Assembly: GCA_020058355.1 (NCBI GenBank)
Contig: JAGVEG010000108.1
Span: 1 to 20,389, forward strand
DNA: 20,389 nt
Source of the DNA: Candidatus Berkelbacteria bacterium
Lineage (GTDB): Bacteria > Patescibacteriota > UBA1384 > CAILIB01
Direction of reading: 5' to 3'
The stretch's first letter is position 1; each line of letters opens with the position of its first letter. The notes under the pieces were generated by a model. It saw only the letters and a list, made by a program, of their open reading frames with translations, was not told where the DNA came from and did no database searches. Below, piece after piece: positions 19,718-20,389 of the stretch. A program made the position numbers and the translations under genes.

Positions 19718-20389
19718 CATAGAGTGGGTGCAATCCGCTCAAGCAGCACCCGTGGCGTAATTGGTGTTTCTTCGGCAAGGGCTTGGTGGAAGAGCACCGT
19801 TGAGGGGGTGAGTGCGGGGAGGGTGTTTACCTCAATAATCTGGATTTCTCCGGTTGTGCAGTGGGCAAAGAAATCAATGCGGGCATAGCCACCAATGCAA
19901 AGTGCTATGGCAAGTTTCGCAACTTGTTGGCGGATCTGGGTGATAATATCCGGTGTCATGATGCTTGGCGGGGTGATGTTGACCCCGGTGCCACCCATAA
20001 ACTTTTCTTCAACAGAGAGCACGTCATGCTTGGCTACGGTAATACTTGGATTCAAGGCGTGCATGCCGCGATTGGTTTCCAAGACGCCGATGGTGAGCTC
20101 AACCCAGCCGCTTTGCACGCGGTGCTTGAGGGTGCCTTTCTTAATCTGGACATGGTCGCTGCGCACAAAGCGCTCGCAGAGCACGGTGTCCATAAGAGGG
20201 AAAGTAATAGGATTTGGCTGATTCCTGAAGGTGTGGGGAGGAATTTGTTGTTGCTTTGTGCGGATAAGCTCGAGGTAGTTCCCAAGGTCTTCTGCTGAGT
20301 AGAGATGGACAACTCCCGTGGAGCAGCCGTCACTCTGGGGTTTGGCAATAATGCTTTTGGCACCGAGCTGTTTTTGCAGGTGCTGCCAG
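19717..20389 (-). CDS. D-alanine--D-alanine ligase-like ATP-grasp enzyme, C-terminal part
   Basis: The minus-strand frame is open to the right edge, so the N-terminal domain lies outside; the ATG at 20193 is internal. The ~223 visible residues show the ATP-grasp pattern: SIIAKPQSDGCSTGVV (ATP-binding lysine and glycine-rich loop), VLCERFV, the omega-loop segment EKFMGGTGVNITPP, CIGGYARIDFFAHC (metal aspartate) and IQIIEVNTLPALTPST, the Ddl signature (E-[IV]-N-T-L-P-G-x-T with A in place of G). The enzyme would join D-alanines for peptidoglycan, although the G-to-A change and an extended region after VRSDHVQIKKG leave room for a different amino-acid ligase. Confidence 0.78.
   Translation of the reverse strand, partial: WQHLQKQLGAKSIIAKPQSDGCSTGVVHLYSAEDLGNYLELIRTKQQQIPPHTFRNQPNPITFPLMDTVLCERFVRSDHVQIKKGTLKHRVQSGWVELTIGVLETNRGMHALNPSITVAKHDVLSVEEKFMGGTGVNITPPSIMTPDIITQIRQQVAKLAIALCIGGYARIDFFAHCTTGEIQIIEVNTLPALTPSTVLFHQALAEETPITPRVLLERIAPTL

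Noticed and set aside
20052..20363. minus-strand open frame of 103 codons near the right edge
   Set aside because: It overlaps the Ddl-like gene in another frame; the frame with ATP-grasp motifs is open to the edge and is the real one.
1..20389. UGA recoding (genetic code 25)
   Set aside because: Several genes end in TGA with sensible lengths and immediate downstream starts (361-363, 6416-6418), so the standard bacterial code fits.

Overview
The window looks like a chromosomal piece of a Patescibacteria (Candidate Phyla Radiation) genome. The main reasons are five two-helix 'T4SS pilin-like' membrane proteins, a pyruvate kinase lacking its C-terminal domain, many secreted proteins of unknown function, very tight gene packing and several genes that appear to be transcribed without a 5' leader. 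TGA is used as a genuine stop (for example at 361-363, 1271-1273 and 6416-6418), so the recoded UGA=Gly lineages are unlikely. The exact class cannot be named from the sequence alone.

Layout. 1-1328 (+): tail of a TasA/camelysin-like secreted protein, its SipW-type signal peptidase, and a DJ-1/PfpI-like protein without the usual cysteine. 1271-2587 (-): pilin-like protein with an 18-cysteine C-terminal region. 2659-3732 (+): pyruvate kinase and its terminator. 3778-3904: short AT-rich region between two facing terminators, with DnaA-box-like sites. 3944-4180 (-): DUF1653. 4303-7698 (+): a secreted unknown, a CAP-domain protein, an FtsB/DivIC-like protein and two unknowns. 7808-13494 (-): a separately promoted pilin-like gene, then a tight gene string reading hsp20, galU, membrane-anchored solute-binding protein and three pilin-like proteins, preceded by a SIMPL-domain gene. 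13610-15525 (+): protein O-mannosyltransferase-like enzyme overlapping comF. 15540-16229 (-): HD-domain phosphohydrolase. 16345-16678 (-): tRNA-Arg(GCG) and tRNA-Ser(GCU), separated by 167 bp of tandem and inverted repeats. 16789-17577 (+): XRE regulator with a large palindromic operator, and a membrane partner. 17578-18066 (-): two-helix membrane protein. 18226-18881 (+): RHH antitoxin and PIN toxin. 19056-19667 (+): ClpP-fold protein. 19717-20389 (-): C-terminal part of a D-Ala-D-Ala ligase-like enzyme.

How the genes may work together. Much of the window serves the cell surface: precursor processing (SipW type), pilin-like membrane proteins, sugar activation (GalU), O-mannosylation (PMT family) and secreted proteins with Ser/Thr/Pro-rich linkers that would be natural O-mannosylation substrates. 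The least explained unit is the hsp20-galU-solute-binding protein-pilin-pilin-pilin string: the binding protein has no ABC permease beside it, but is followed at once by overlapping pilin-like membrane proteins. The noncoding signals most worth checking are the recurring spacing of a -10 box 6-7 nt before an ATG, the repeat cluster that copies the 5' end of tRNA-Arg, and the possible DnaA-binding region near 3.8 kb.
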